Assembly: GCF_000817775.3 (NCBI RefSeq)
Contig: NZ_JTHE03000060.1
Location: 1 to 39,083 of the forward strand
Source of the DNA: Lyngbya confervoides BDU141951
GTDB taxonomy: Bacteria > Cyanobacteriota > Cyanobacteriia > Thermosynechococcales > Thermosynechococcaceae
Length of the DNA stretch: 39,083 nt
Reading direction: 5' to 3'
The position numbers were made by a program, and so were the translations under genes. A model generated the notes under the pieces. It was given only the letters and a program-made list of their open reading frames with translations. It ran no database searches and was not told where the DNA came from. Below are positions 18,563 to 26,388 of this stretch, piece by piece; the first letter of the stretch is position 1, and each line of letters begins with the position of its first letter.

Positions 18563-19060
18563 ATGCATCGATTCTTCAGCAGAGGGGTGACTCTGACCCT
18601 CCTGGTTTTGAGCATGGGGGGATGCGCCTGGGAATCCCAGGATCAGCGCGATCAGCGCGCACTGCGACGACTGTTTAGCATCCCTAAATCGGCTAAAATT
18701 GAGCGCTACGAGGGCTATCCCGACAGGGTGGGGTTTGGCCAGCGTGAGGGGCTAGAAATTCGAGCCTCCTATCTCCTCTCTGGCCCAGATCTAGACACCG
18801 TTCTCCAGCAACTTAACCGGAGCGACTGGGAACCGTTACCGATTCCGGCACAAATCCAGCGAACACTCTGGCCGCGTGCGGAAAATATGCCCCTCAAAGC
18901 AACCCGTGGGTATTTTTTCTGTGCCCATGCCGGTGACAATGTGTTGTACGCGAGGGAAACTCGGTCCTGCTCCAGGGTGCAAAACCCCAATGACCTCATT
19001 CTTGGCATTTTGGATACCGAGGCGCGATCGCTGCATGTTCTGGTTGCATCGGACTATTAA
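18563..19060 (+). CDS. Small putative lipoprotein of unknown function
   Basis: A 165-residue protein not assigned to a family. It begins with a basic start (MHRFFSRG), a hydrophobic stretch (VTLTLLVLSM) and a lipobox-like MGGC with C21 as the lipidation site, so it is probably a lipoprotein. The mature part is soluble, with two further cysteines (FFCAHAG and SCSRVQ) that could pair. ATG 18563 is chosen because AGGA at 18551-18554 is well spaced before it; the frame is open further up (ATG 18548, TTG 18524). It is followed by a long non-coding stretch. Confidence 0.65.
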   Translation: MHRFFSRGVTLTLLVLSMGGCAWESQDQRDQRALRRLFSIPKSAKIERYEGYPDRVGFGQREGLEIRASYLLSGPDLDTVLQQLNRSDWEPLPIPAQIQRTLWPRAENMPLKATRGYFFCAHAGDNVLYARETRSCSRVQNPNDLILGILDTEARSLHVLVASDY

Positions 19061-19109
19061 ACTTGGGCAATGACACGGTTTCGACGAAGTCCGGGAAGAA
19101 AAGCCGCCT

Positions 19110-19235
19110 TTAGCTTCCGATTAAGTTAGTGACGCCTGCTGCCATGACCCCATATCCCAGGGCCTTGGGCAGATACAGGGACTTGGCAATCAAGGAACCG
19201 AGCAGGAGGCAATGAACCCCAAATCGAGGTCGTCC
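19110..19235 (-). pseudogene. Remnant of a DUF4386-like membrane protein (C-terminal 41 residues)
   Basis: On the minus strand an open stretch reads FGVHCLLLGSLIAKSLYLPK then ALGYGVMAAGVTNLIGS and a stop. This resembles the C-terminal two helices of DUF4386 proteins, with the xFLPRxLG-like turn as YLPKALG. There is no start; homology stops abruptly at about 19235, where sequence resembling an IS end begins. Assignment is by memory of the family and is tentative. Confidence 0.4.
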
Positions 19236-19308
19236 CTAAGAGGTTGTTTGAGAAGTGTCAAACCCATTGCATACGCCCCCTTTGCTGGTATGTTTGGAGG
19301 GCTTTAAT

Positions 19309-19324
19309 CCCCCAAGTTTGGGGG
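19309..19324. repeat. CCCCCAA-TTGGGGG intergenic palindrome
   Basis: CCCCCAA at 19309-19315 and TTGGGGG at 19318-19324 form a near-continuous palindrome. Similar C/G-run palindromes are common in cyanobacterial intergenic repeats and small non-autonomous elements. Confidence 0.5.
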
Positions 19325-19333
19325 ACTTTGCAT

Positions 19334-19361
19334 AAAAAACCAGGCTAGTTTACTAGCCTGG
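19334..19361 (-). terminator. Orphan intrinsic terminator on the minus strand
   Basis: A perfect 9-bp stem, CCAGGCTAG/CTAGCCTGG, with a 4-base loop (19340-19361) is followed on the minus strand by six T (19334-19339). This is a textbook rho-independent terminator for leftward transcription. No minus-strand gene is visible to its right within 700 bp, so it may end a small RNA or belong to a decayed element. Confidence 0.55.
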
Positions 19362-19386
19362 GGACTGGATTTGTTAGGAGAACAAT

Positions 19387-19574
19387 TTGCTTGACGCAGT
19401 TGCCAAAATTGTTGATGCGAGTATGACATTGGCCTTGGGGTTAAACAGTCAAAAAAGCTACGCTTTTGAGATTTTATTGCGGACCAAAACCTGAATTTCC
19501 GGGAAATTGCCAGCTATTCGTATCATTGGCTACAAGATCGTTGCCCCTCCCTGGTCGCTGAGAAGCTTTCCTAA
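19387..19574 (+). pseudogene. Tiny SD-led ORF with a second open frame after its stop
   Basis: TTG 19387 has an AGGAG (19376-19380) six bases upstream and opens a 35-codon frame ending at TGA 19492-19494 (segments LLDAVAKIVDASMTLALGL and SYAFEILLRT). A second frame, open from about 19470 to TAA 19572, continues with NLNFREIASYSYHWLQDRCP. Joined by a shift near 19482 the two would give a peptide of about 60 residues. I do not recognise it; it could be a frameshifted remnant or a real small protein. Confidence 0.25.
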
Positions 19575-19719
19575 GGCGATCCGCAGACACCACCGCCCAG
19601 CGAGATCCCGAATGAGGGGGCCTCAAGCAGACGGGATCCAATCCCCTGTTCTGTACCGATCCGGATCCTGCCTTCCCTAGGGTAACAGGCGGTCTCGAAG
19701 GTATTTTGATGAAGTTAAG

Positions 19720-19753
19720 TTGACATTCCTGGGATTTTTCAGCGAACTATAAT
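19720..19753 (+). promoter_or_regulatory. Candidate promoter of the injection-system operon
   Basis: A consensus TATAAT at 19748-19753. A TTGACA at 19720-19725 lies 22 bp upstream, too far for a normal -35, so the -10 may work with an activator. If used, the transcript starts near 19760 and has a leader of roughly 360 bases before the sheath ATG. Confidence 0.4.
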
Positions 19754-19840
19754 AGGATTCTCTGTATTAGCCAAAGACCTACGGTTTTTCTTGAAAATAA
19801 ACTTTTAAGAGAGAAAAAATAGGCGTTAGGTCGACTTCAG

Positions 19841-19905
19841 CGCAGAAAAAGGGGGTGTCGCCTCAGCTCAAGCTGATGCTATCCCTGGGGTGAGGAGTTT
19901 CTGCG
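19841..19905 (+). promoter_or_regulatory. Nested stem structure in the operon leader
   Basis: CGCAGAAA (19841-19848) pairs perfectly with TTTCTGCG (19898-19905), and inside it CCTCA (19861-19865) pairs with TGAGG (19891-19895). The structure lies between the candidate promoter and the sheath gene. A GAGGAG next to the inner stem precedes a 26-codon ORF (19908-19988), so the stem could mask a leader ribosome site. It matches no RNA family that I recognise. Confidence 0.3.
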
Positions 19906-20123
19906 GCATGACCATGAGCATTGTTCCCCGGTTTGGCGGGTGTGCGCTAGACTGCCAAGTCCGTCATCGCTATATCGCTGACATTTAAAGATTAAATCTG
20001 AGCTTCCGCCAGAGATGGGCCTGGGAGTGCGGATGTCTTCGCTTACATGAGTGGGTCTCCTGCGGGTGAGATGCCTCAAGGGCGAGGATCCCTATCAACT
20101 TGCTCACTAGGAGACATAACACG

Positions 20124-22547
20124 ATGCCTGTTCGAGTCACTTACCCTGGTGTTTACATTCAAGAAGTCCCGTCTGGTGTACGCACCATTACCGGCGTTTC
20201 AACCTCGGTGGCTGCCCTCATTGGCATGGTACAGCGGGGGCGGCTCGGGGTGCCGACCCGCGTCCTGAGTGTCACGGACTATGAGCGTCAGTTCGGCACC
20301 GATACCTCAATTAGCGAAATGACCGATCAAGTGCGCCAGTTTTTCCTGAATGGCGGTCAGGAAGCCTGGATTGTACGGATTGCCCAAAATGCGCTCACGG
20401 CTAGCGTGCAGCTCCGTGAGGAAACGGGGAACACCGTGGTGATGACGGCGAGTGCGAAAGAGGCTGGACCGGATGGTAATTTGATTCGCCTTGAGGTGGA
20501 TTACAATACCCCATCCCCTGAACAAACGTTCAATCTCCGGGTCTTTCGTCCGGTGACCAATGCTCTGGGCGTCGTGCAAATTGAGACGGACGAAACCTTC
20601 TCAAACCTGAGTATGGATCCAGCGAGTGGGCGCTATGCGGCAACGATTCTGAATCAGCAATCCACGCTCATCGATGTCGAGATTGATCAAACGGTCCTTG
20701 ACCCACTGCGGGGAGAGGGCTATGCCTTGTCTGGACTGCTGTTTGATAATAATGATGCAACGGCACTGGCCACCTTGAATAGTTTGCTAGGGCCAACGGC
20801 TAACAGCTTTCAGATCTCCGTTGATGGATCGCCCCTGGTTCCGGTGGTCATTTCTGCACCCCTCGCTGCCCTTCAGGATCTCGAAGATGCCATTGACGCT
20901 GCCCTAACTCCCTATGCTCGTCATGTCCGGGTCTCCTTTGTGGCAGCAGGATTGACTACAGCCCGCTATCTAGAAATCCGTAGTGTGGACAATGCCGATA
21001 CGCCAACTGTGGGTGGATCTGTCCAAATTCAGCCATCAGCGACGAATGATGTGGCGGTTGCCCTGCAGATCGGCTCTGCCCAAGGCGGCATTGAGGTGAG
21101 TGGTTATGCTCCTGTGCGTCCAGCGCCTTCCGCCTTCTTTGCTCGCTTAGGCACGGGTGGAGGCGTTGGAGCCTTATCTGACTTTGCGGAAGCTAACGAT
21201 TTAGGAACCTGGATCTTGAGTGATGCCAGCGGCGAGCCAGACCACATGGACACACCGACCTTTGTGCGACCGGGGAACCCCATGTACGACGGCACCGCCT
21301 ATGACGTGGCGCTACCGGAAAATCCGGGAGTGGGATCGCTGCGGAATGTCCGCCAAAATTTGCAGCAGTTGGCCGACTCGATCAATGCCAATGCAACAAC
21401 GGCTACCGGCCAAAGTCTTTGGAATGTCTCCGTTGCAGGCTATCGCCTGGTCCTGCGATCGCAGTTTGGCGGCAATAACCCAAACGTGGATATCAGCGCC
21501 ACCCTCAGTAGTGATGGGGGCTATGACTTGGGGGCAGATGGACAGTTCTTTGATGGCACGCCTCCTCCCCCATCTTCCGCAAACGTCACCGCCTACAGCC
21601 TGGGCACCACGGGGAGTGGAGATTATCAAACAGGAGGGAGCAATGGTACGCCCGGCAACGTTCCCACCTTGCCAGACTATCGAGCTGCCTTTGTGCGCCT
21701 GAACCGCGATGTTGACATCTTCAACCTGATGATTTTGCCGCGGGCAACCGGACAATCCGATACGCAGCGCGAAACTATTTGGGGTGCCGCCAGCGCCTTT
21801 TGTCGAGATCGACGCGCCTTTCTGCTGGTGGATCCCAGGGAAACCTGGACAACTGCGAATCAGGTCGATAGCGAAATTGTCCAACTTCGGGTGGGAGTAG
21901 TCACCGACCATGCGGCGATTTACTGGCCTAGAATTCGGATTCCCACCGCATCCAGTGGACTGCGCACCATTGACCCATCGGGATCAATTGCGGGACTCAT
22001 GGCCCGGACCGACTCTAATCGAGGCGTCTGGAAGGCCCCGGCCGGGCTGGAGGCGTCTTTTGTGAATGTGCGCTCCGTGGAACATAGGATGTCTGATCCC
22101 GAAAATGGTTTGATTAATCCCCAGGCGGTGAATGCCATTCGGCTGTTTCCGACTGGGATTGTGAGCTGGGGGGCACGAACCATGGTGGGCTTTGATAATT
22201 CGGGCAATGATGACTATAAATATGTCCCGATTCGTCGTATTGCCTTATTTATTGAGGAAAGCCTGTTCCGGGGGCTGAAATTTGCGGTATTTGAGCCCAA
22301 TGATGAGCCGCTGTGGGCTCAGATTCGCCTAGCCGCAGGAGCATTTATGAATAATCTCTTCCGGCAGGGCGCGTTTCAAGGCCAGAAAGCCAGTGATGCT
22401 TACTTTGTGAAGGTAGACTCCGAAACCACCACCCAAAATGACATCAATCTAGGGATTGTGAATGTGGTAGTGGGGTTTGCGCCCTTACGACCCGCAGAGT
22501 TTGTTGTGATTACGATTCAGCAGATGGCTGGCCAGGTCCAGACCTAG
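20124..22547 (+). CDS. Contractile injection system sheath protein (Cis2-like)
   Basis: The contractile outer sheath of a phage-tail-like injection machine, 807 residues. The N-terminus (VTYPGVYIQEVPSG at about 3-16, then the FFLNGGQEAWIVRI segment near 75-90) and the C-terminal half (from about 515: FNLMILPR, LLVDPRETW; ending with the DDYKYVPIRRIALFIEESL and FEPNDEPLWAQIR stretches) match the phage tail sheath family. Between about 100 and 510 lies a large insertion not part of the minimal sheath fold. ATG 20124 is chosen over the upstream frame start at 20100 because AGGAG precedes it at a good distance and the MPVRVTYPGVY start is typical. First gene of the operon; the only sheath gene in the window. 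Confidence 0.95.
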   Translation: MPVRVTYPGVYIQEVPSGVRTITGVSTSVAALIGMVQRGRLGVPTRVLSVTDYERQFGTDTSISEMTDQVRQFFLNGGQEAWIVRIAQNALTASVQLREETGNTVVMTASAKEAGPDGNLIRLEVDYNTPSPEQTFNLRVFRPVTNALGVVQIETDETFSNLSMDPASGRYAATILNQQSTLIDVEIDQTVLDPLRGEGYALSGLLFDNNDATALATLNSLLGPTANSFQISVDGSPLVPVVISAPLAALQDLEDAIDAALTPYARHVRVSFVAAGLTTARYLEIRSVDNADTPTVGGSVQIQPSATNDVAVALQIGSAQGGIEVSGYAPVRPAPSAFFARLGTGGGVGALSDFAEANDLGTWILSDASGEPDHMDTPTFVRPGNPMYDGTAYDVALPENPGVGSLRNVRQNLQQLADSINANATTATGQSLWNVSVAGYRLVLRSQFGGNNPNVDISATLSSDGGYDLGADGQFFDGTPPPPSSANVTAYSLGTTGSGDYQTGGSNGTPGNVPTLPDYRAAFVRLNRDVDIFNLMILPRATGQSDTQRETIWGAASAFCRDRRAFLLVDPRETWTTANQVDSEIVQLRVGVVTDHAAIYWPRIRIPTASSGLRTIDPSGSIAGLMARTDSNRGVWKAPAGLEASFVNVRSVEHRMSDPENGLINPQAVNAIRLFPTGIVSWGARTMVGFDNSGNDDYKYVPIRRIALFIEESLFRGLKFAVFEPNDEPLWAQIRLAAGAFMNNLFRQGAFQGQKASDAYFVKVDSETTTQNDINLGIVNVVVGFAPLRPAEFVVITIQQMAGQVQT

Positions 22548-22578
22548 ATCGCGGCATGAAATCCACAGGAGTTTGATT

Positions 22579-23076
22579 ATGCAGTTCTCGGTAAATACCA
22601 ATCGGATTGACCCCTATAAAAATTTCAAGTTTCGGGTGAGCTGGGATGGACAGGTCGTCGCTGGGGTGAGTAAGGTGAGCGCTCTTAAGCGCACTACAGA
22701 AGTGGTGAGCCACCGGGAAGGCGGGGATATCAGCACGCCCCGTCACTCTCCGGCCTCGTCCAAGTTTGACCCCATCACCCTGGAGCGAGGCATTACCTTT
22801 GCGCCAGAGTTTGAAGCCTGGGCCAATTTGGTCTACAGCACCGAAGGCGATGGGGCGGTTTCCCTGGCCAACTTTCGCAAAGACATCTCCATCGAGATGC
22901 TCAATCTCCAGGGCACGGTGGTGAAGCGCTATAACGTTTTTCGCTGCTGGGTCTCGGAATATACGGCTCTGCCGGAATTGGATGCCAACGCCAACGCCAA
23001 CGCCTTTGAAATGATTGTGGTGCAAAACGAAGGGTTCGAGCGGGATGCCGATGTGACGGAAGTGGCTGAAACCTAA
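22579..23076 (+). CDS. Contractile injection system tube protein (Cis1-like, gp19 family)
   Basis: The inner tube subunit that stacks inside the sheath, 165 residues. It matches the T4 gp19-like tail tube family: NRIDPYKNFKFRVSWDGQVV at the start, the VSKVSALKRTTEVVSHREGG strand, then ITLERGITFAPEFEAWANLV. ATG 22579 has ACAGGAG seven bases upstream and is preferred to the TTG two codons earlier. Immediately follows the sheath gene, as in Afp/PVC and cyanobacterial systems. Only one tube gene is seen; Afp-type loci usually have two or more. Confidence 0.93.
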   Translation: MQFSVNTNRIDPYKNFKFRVSWDGQVVAGVSKVSALKRTTEVVSHREGGDISTPRHSPASSKFDPITLERGITFAPEFEAWANLVYSTEGDGAVSLANFRKDISIEMLNLQGTVVKRYNVFRCWVSEYTALPELDANANANAFEMIVVQNEGFERDADVTEVAET

Positions 23077-23098
23077 TTGAGAGTCTGGAGCAGTATCA

Positions 23099-23890
23099 AT
23101 GCTGCAAGTGCAACTCAAACCCGGTGTGGCAGGAGGCCAATGGGCCTGCCTGAGACCGCTGTGTGGCCATGATGAAGCGGGGATACAGGGGACTGGCCTC
23201 GTGGATGCGACGCAATTTCTCGATCGCCTGTTGCTCAATAGTCCTGGAACCTGCGTGGGACCTGGAAAAATCGGGGATTTAGCCGTTTGTGACTGCGATC
23301 GCCTGTTTGCCGCCCTCTATACCCGCTATTTTGGCGATCGCATTGAAAGCACGCTCCCTTGTCAAGCTTGCCAGGAGTCTTTTGAACTTGGGTTTGACCT
23401 GGATTCGCTCCTGGCTCAGTTAGATGCGCCGACGGATTCTTCAGTTAATGGTCCTGATGCTGCGGGACTTTATCGCTTGCCGGATGGGCGTCGGTTTCGC
23501 TTACCCACGATTGCCGATCAGCACAGCGTCATTGGGTATCCGGTGGACCAGGCGGTAGCGACGCTACTGCAGCGCTGTTTGGTCGAGGGCGATCTCGGTC
23601 AGGATTTAGAGCCGCTGGAAACGGCGATGGACCAGGTGGGTGGGGTGTTGAATCTCGACATTGAAGCTACCTGCCCCCACTGCGATCGCCGCCAAACGGT
23701 GCAGTTCAATCTGCAATCCTATCTGCTTCAAATGCTGATCCAGGAGCAACGGTTTCTGCATCGGGAGATTCATCACATTGCGCGGGCCTATGGATGGAGC
23801 TATCAGGAGATTCTCACCTTACCCCGTGAAGATCGGCGAGCTTTTGTACGGCTCATTCAAAGTGAAGTTGAGCGGAGGCGATCTCGATGA
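23099..23890 (+). CDS. T4 gp26-like baseplate protein with zinc-ribbon cysteines
   Basis: A 263-residue protein placed like the gp26-type baseplate hub or assembly proteins of contractile systems. Two CxxC pairs, C88-x2-C91 and C192-x2-C195, flank a central domain and would form a split zinc ribbon. The C-terminal third is helical and charged (IHHIARAYGWSYQEILTLPR and an RRAFVRLIQSEVERRR end), as in the gp26 family. It overlaps the next gene by 4 bp (ATGA), so the two are translationally coupled. The exact structural position is inference. Confidence 0.65.
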   Translation: MLQVQLKPGVAGGQWACLRPLCGHDEAGIQGTGLVDATQFLDRLLLNSPGTCVGPGKIGDLAVCDCDRLFAALYTRYFGDRIESTLPCQACQESFELGFDLDSLLAQLDAPTDSSVNGPDAAGLYRLPDGRRFRLPTIADQHSVIGYPVDQAVATLLQRCLVEGDLGQDLEPLETAMDQVGGVLNLDIEATCPHCDRRQTVQFNLQSYLLQMLIQEQRFLHREIHHIARAYGWSYQEILTLPREDRRAFVRLIQSEVERRRSR

Positions 23891-24924
23891 GAAGCTATCT
23901 CCAGCGCGTAGCTCAATCCGCTCAACGGCCCCCTCGGAGCGTGCAGCCCTTTGTGCGCAGTGCCTCCCCCATTGCCGAACAGGACCAGCGTCTCGGCATG
24001 GCGGGCTATGAAGCCGCAGATTTGATTAGCCTTGCTGAGCCTACGGCTCCTCTGGAAGTGCCTCCAGAGGCCGTGCATCCATCCTCGCCAAACACCCCCG
24101 AGCGTCCCCCAGTGACTGCATCTACCGGTGATGGGATGGTACAGCGAAAACTAGCGAGTCCATCGGCGGAGGGGCTGTCTGCATCTCCTGCCATTCTTGG
24201 AGCGGCGATGGCCGAGGGGCGGTCGGAGGCGATCGCACCTGCGCACCCGTCTGCAGCTCCGGCCCCTGACGTCGTTTCCCAAAACTTTTTGAGTGTGCCG
24301 ACTCCTGTCGCTCGACCCTTCCCAGAGATGGGGCAACCCCCCTCTGGGGCTCCCCCCTGGGAAAGGCCAGAGCAGCTTCCCTCGCCGCTGTTGCCGAGTC
24401 CATTGCCAGGGCAAGCGTTCCCTGTGCAGCCAGATTCTGTATCAGACCGCGATCGCCAAGTCTTACCTCCGCCGGAAGTCCCTCAGCCCTCAATGTCTGC
24501 TTTTTTACCTGAGGTGCCTCAGCCAATTGAGCGGCTGCAGCCGGAGCCTCCGAGCGGATTGGTGAATTCAGCGCCCCTGTCTGCTGAGCCGATTGTGCGG
24601 GAGTCGGTGACCGTTCTGCCGCATCCGGTACGGCAACCGGATGCAGACGCGCTCCCCGTTCTGGAACCCAATCTAGGGATCAAACTGGAGAGCGCAACGA
24701 GGGAAGGGCGATCATCGCAGTCTGACCTCCCCTTGGGAGGCCCCCCTGTTCCAGCGGCACCCCAGGTCGTGATTGGGCGCGTCAATGTAGAGGTGGTCAC
24801 GCCTCCAGCCTCGCCGTCTGCGGCTGCGAAACCCGGTCCCCAAACCGCCGAGTCGGTGTCGGTGATTGGTCCCCTGAGCGGTCGTCTCCCCACCAATCTC
24901 CGCTTGAGTTTGAGGGGGCGCTAG
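23887..24924 (+). CDS. Pro/Ser-rich disordered protein of the injection-system operon
   Basis: A 345-residue protein without a recognisable fold, very rich in Pro, Ala, Ser and Glu over almost its whole length. The exception is a short segment near residue 295 (QVVIGRVNVEVVTPP), followed by a basic LRLSLRGR end. Similar disordered proteins with a terminal IGR-V-V motif occur in eCIS loci; this is recalled rather than searched. It lies between the gp26-like and the cap genes, overlapping the first by 4 bp. A role as assembly or length-related linker, or as a membrane or shell adaptor, is possible but unproven. Confidence 0.6.
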   Translation: MRSYLQRVAQSAQRPPRSVQPFVRSASPIAEQDQRLGMAGYEAADLISLAEPTAPLEVPPEAVHPSSPNTPERPPVTASTGDGMVQRKLASPSAEGLSASPAILGAAMAEGRSEAIAPAHPSAAPAPDVVSQNFLSVPTPVARPFPEMGQPPSGAPPWERPEQLPSPLLPSPLPGQAFPVQPDSVSDRDRQVLPPPEVPQPSMSAFLPEVPQPIERLQPEPPSGLVNSAPLSAEPIVRESVTVLPHPVRQPDADALPVLEPNLGIKLESATREGRSSQSDLPLGGPPVPAAPQVVIGRVNVEVVTPPASPSAAAKPGPQTAESVSVIGPLSGRLPTNLRLSLRGR

Positions 24925-24926
24925 CC

Positions 24927-26378
24927 ATGACCCTAATCAATCTCTACGGAGTCACCAATACGCTGCTGAATCTGCTGGCCCTGAACGTGAGTGTTTTGGT
25001 GAATCAGGAGCGCAATGAAATGGTGCCGATTCCCCGCCCAGACCTGACGGTGACAGCGATGGCTCCTGAGCGGGTGGAGAACCCGAATAACACGCTCAGC
25101 CTATTTCTGTACCACGTTGCGGAGGATGCCTATTACAAGAACGCCCTGGGTCCCGGTAGCGATATCCCCAACGTGGCTCGCACCCCGATGGCGCTGTGTC
25201 TGTATTACATCCTGACCACGCACCATGAGGTGGACCCTCAGTTTGATGCCCAGACCCAGCAAAACCTGATGGGCTATGCCCTGAAAACGTTTCATGATTT
25301 TCCAGTGATCACGGATCAAACCGAGATTGGCGGAATGCCAGTGCTGGAGAACGGCCTACAGGGTCGGGAAAACACCATCCAGGTGATTCTGCGTCCGGTT
25401 TCGGCTGAGGATGCGATCGCCTTCTGGAGTTCCGAAGACACCCGCACAGCCCGCCTGTCGGCCTACTACGAAGTGCGGGTGATCATGCTGGAGCCGGAGC
25501 CGCCGCGAACGCTGCCCGGTGTGGTTCTTAGCCTCGGCACCTTCCTGGTGCAGTTGGGGTCTCCGCATCTGGAGACCACCCAAAGCCTGATTCATTTCCA
25601 GCTCCCGGCCCGAAATGGGGGAACGGTTCAACCCCTGGAGGCGACTCCGGCTCAGGTGACGCTCAACAACCCCCTCAGCCCAACAGCCACACAAAATCAG
25701 CTCCAGCTTCGGGGCACAAACCTCGCCGTGGGTCAATCCCGGTCCCTGGTTTTGCAATATCGCCTCTGGGACAGTCTGCTACCGCTCCTCGCCGATGGAA
25801 CGCGGGAGCCAGTGGTTCTGGATCTGAGTCAGAATCCGGCCTGGCAGGCGGAGTTTGCGTCTGACCGGATTACCCTCACCCTGGAGGCGGTTCTGGTGCA
25901 TCGCCGCCCTGACAATACCCTGGTCAACTTGCCCATCCTGCCGGGGATTTATGGCCTTAATCTGCGGGCGATTTTGAACGAGCAAGTGATTCAGGGCGAG
26001 CTGAAACAGGTCCGGGCCACCAGCAATGAAGTGAACTTTGCGATCGCCCCTCGCATTGAGACGGTCTCAGCGCCAAATCCTGACGGCACGATTGATATCC
26101 ATCTTGACCCGGACCTGAATTTGGTGGATGGTCTGTTGCCCGCAGATTCGGTGCAGATGGTGGTGGCGGGTCAGGTCTATAGCCGCGTCCCCGTGGACCC
26201 TCCCCCTGAGCCGCGCCAGTTCTTTGTCCGGCGCGATTTGCCCCATGTTCCTCCCCTGAACTTTATTCGCATCAATCCCCATTTCCCGGTGGTGGTGCCC
26301 GAAGCGATCGCCCATCCGTTCCGGCTGATCGTCAATGGTGCCGAATCGGTTCCCGTTTGGATTGAGTTAACTCCCTAG
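24927..26378 (+). CDS. DUF4255 tail terminator/cap protein (Cis16-like)
   Basis: The first 200 residues match DUF4255 (Pvc16 N-terminal domain): NTLLNLLALNVSVLVNQERN, NTLSLFLYHVAEDAYYKNA and the LCLYYILTTHHEVDPQ stretch. Members cap the distal end of the tube and sheath in Afp/PVC-type particles. The protein is longer (483 aa) than the domain; the C-terminal part (about 235-480) consists of beta-rich, IPT-like segments (TLNNPLSPTATQNQLQLRG, then FRLIVNGAESVPVWIELTP). In Afp the terminator gene is the last in the cluster, but here it is in the front part, next to the ATPase, an order seen in other eCIS lineages. Confidence 0.88.
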   Translation: MTLINLYGVTNTLLNLLALNVSVLVNQERNEMVPIPRPDLTVTAMAPERVENPNNTLSLFLYHVAEDAYYKNALGPGSDIPNVARTPMALCLYYILTTHHEVDPQFDAQTQQNLMGYALKTFHDFPVITDQTEIGGMPVLENGLQGRENTIQVILRPVSAEDAIAFWSSEDTRTARLSAYYEVRVIMLEPEPPRTLPGVVLSLGTFLVQLGSPHLETTQSLIHFQLPARNGGTVQPLEATPAQVTLNNPLSPTATQNQLQLRGTNLAVGQSRSLVLQYRLWDSLLPLLADGTREPVVLDLSQNPAWQAEFASDRITLTLEAVLVHRRPDNTLVNLPILPGIYGLNLRAILNEQVIQGELKQVRATSNEVNFAIAPRIETVSAPNPDGTIDIHLDPDLNLVDGLLPADSVQMVVAGQVYSRVPVDPPPEPRQFFVRRDLPHVPPLNFIRINPHFPVVVPEAIAHPFRLIVNGAESVPVWIELTP

Positions 26379-26388
26379 GTGCTGATTT

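Larger units (their letters stand above)
19061..20123. other. About 1 kb without a clear gene: remnant scar plus operon leader
   Basis: The left half carries a degraded DUF4386-like fragment, an abrupt change to sequence resembling an insertion-sequence end (AGAGGTTGTTTGAGAAGTG at about 19239), two palindromes and a tiny ORF. The right half has a TATAAT box and a structured leader before the sheath gene. HIP1 octamers are absent throughout, unlike the flanking genes. Individual elements are listed separately. Confidence 0.55.

Noticed and set aside
19076-19090. GGTTTCGACG, resembling the 5' end of tmRNA
   Set aside because: No acceptor stem partner, no tag ORF and no T-arm with CCA end follow within 500 bases, and the stretch overlaps the end of a minus-strand gene remnant.
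19720-19753. TTGACA and TATAAT as a standard sigma-70 pair
   Set aside because: The spacer is 22 bp, too long for a normal promoter; only the -10 box is kept as a candidate.
20047-20268. 73-codon ORF overlapping the sheath start
   Set aside because: It reads through the sheath ribosome site and first codons in another frame; the sheath frame is clearly the real one.
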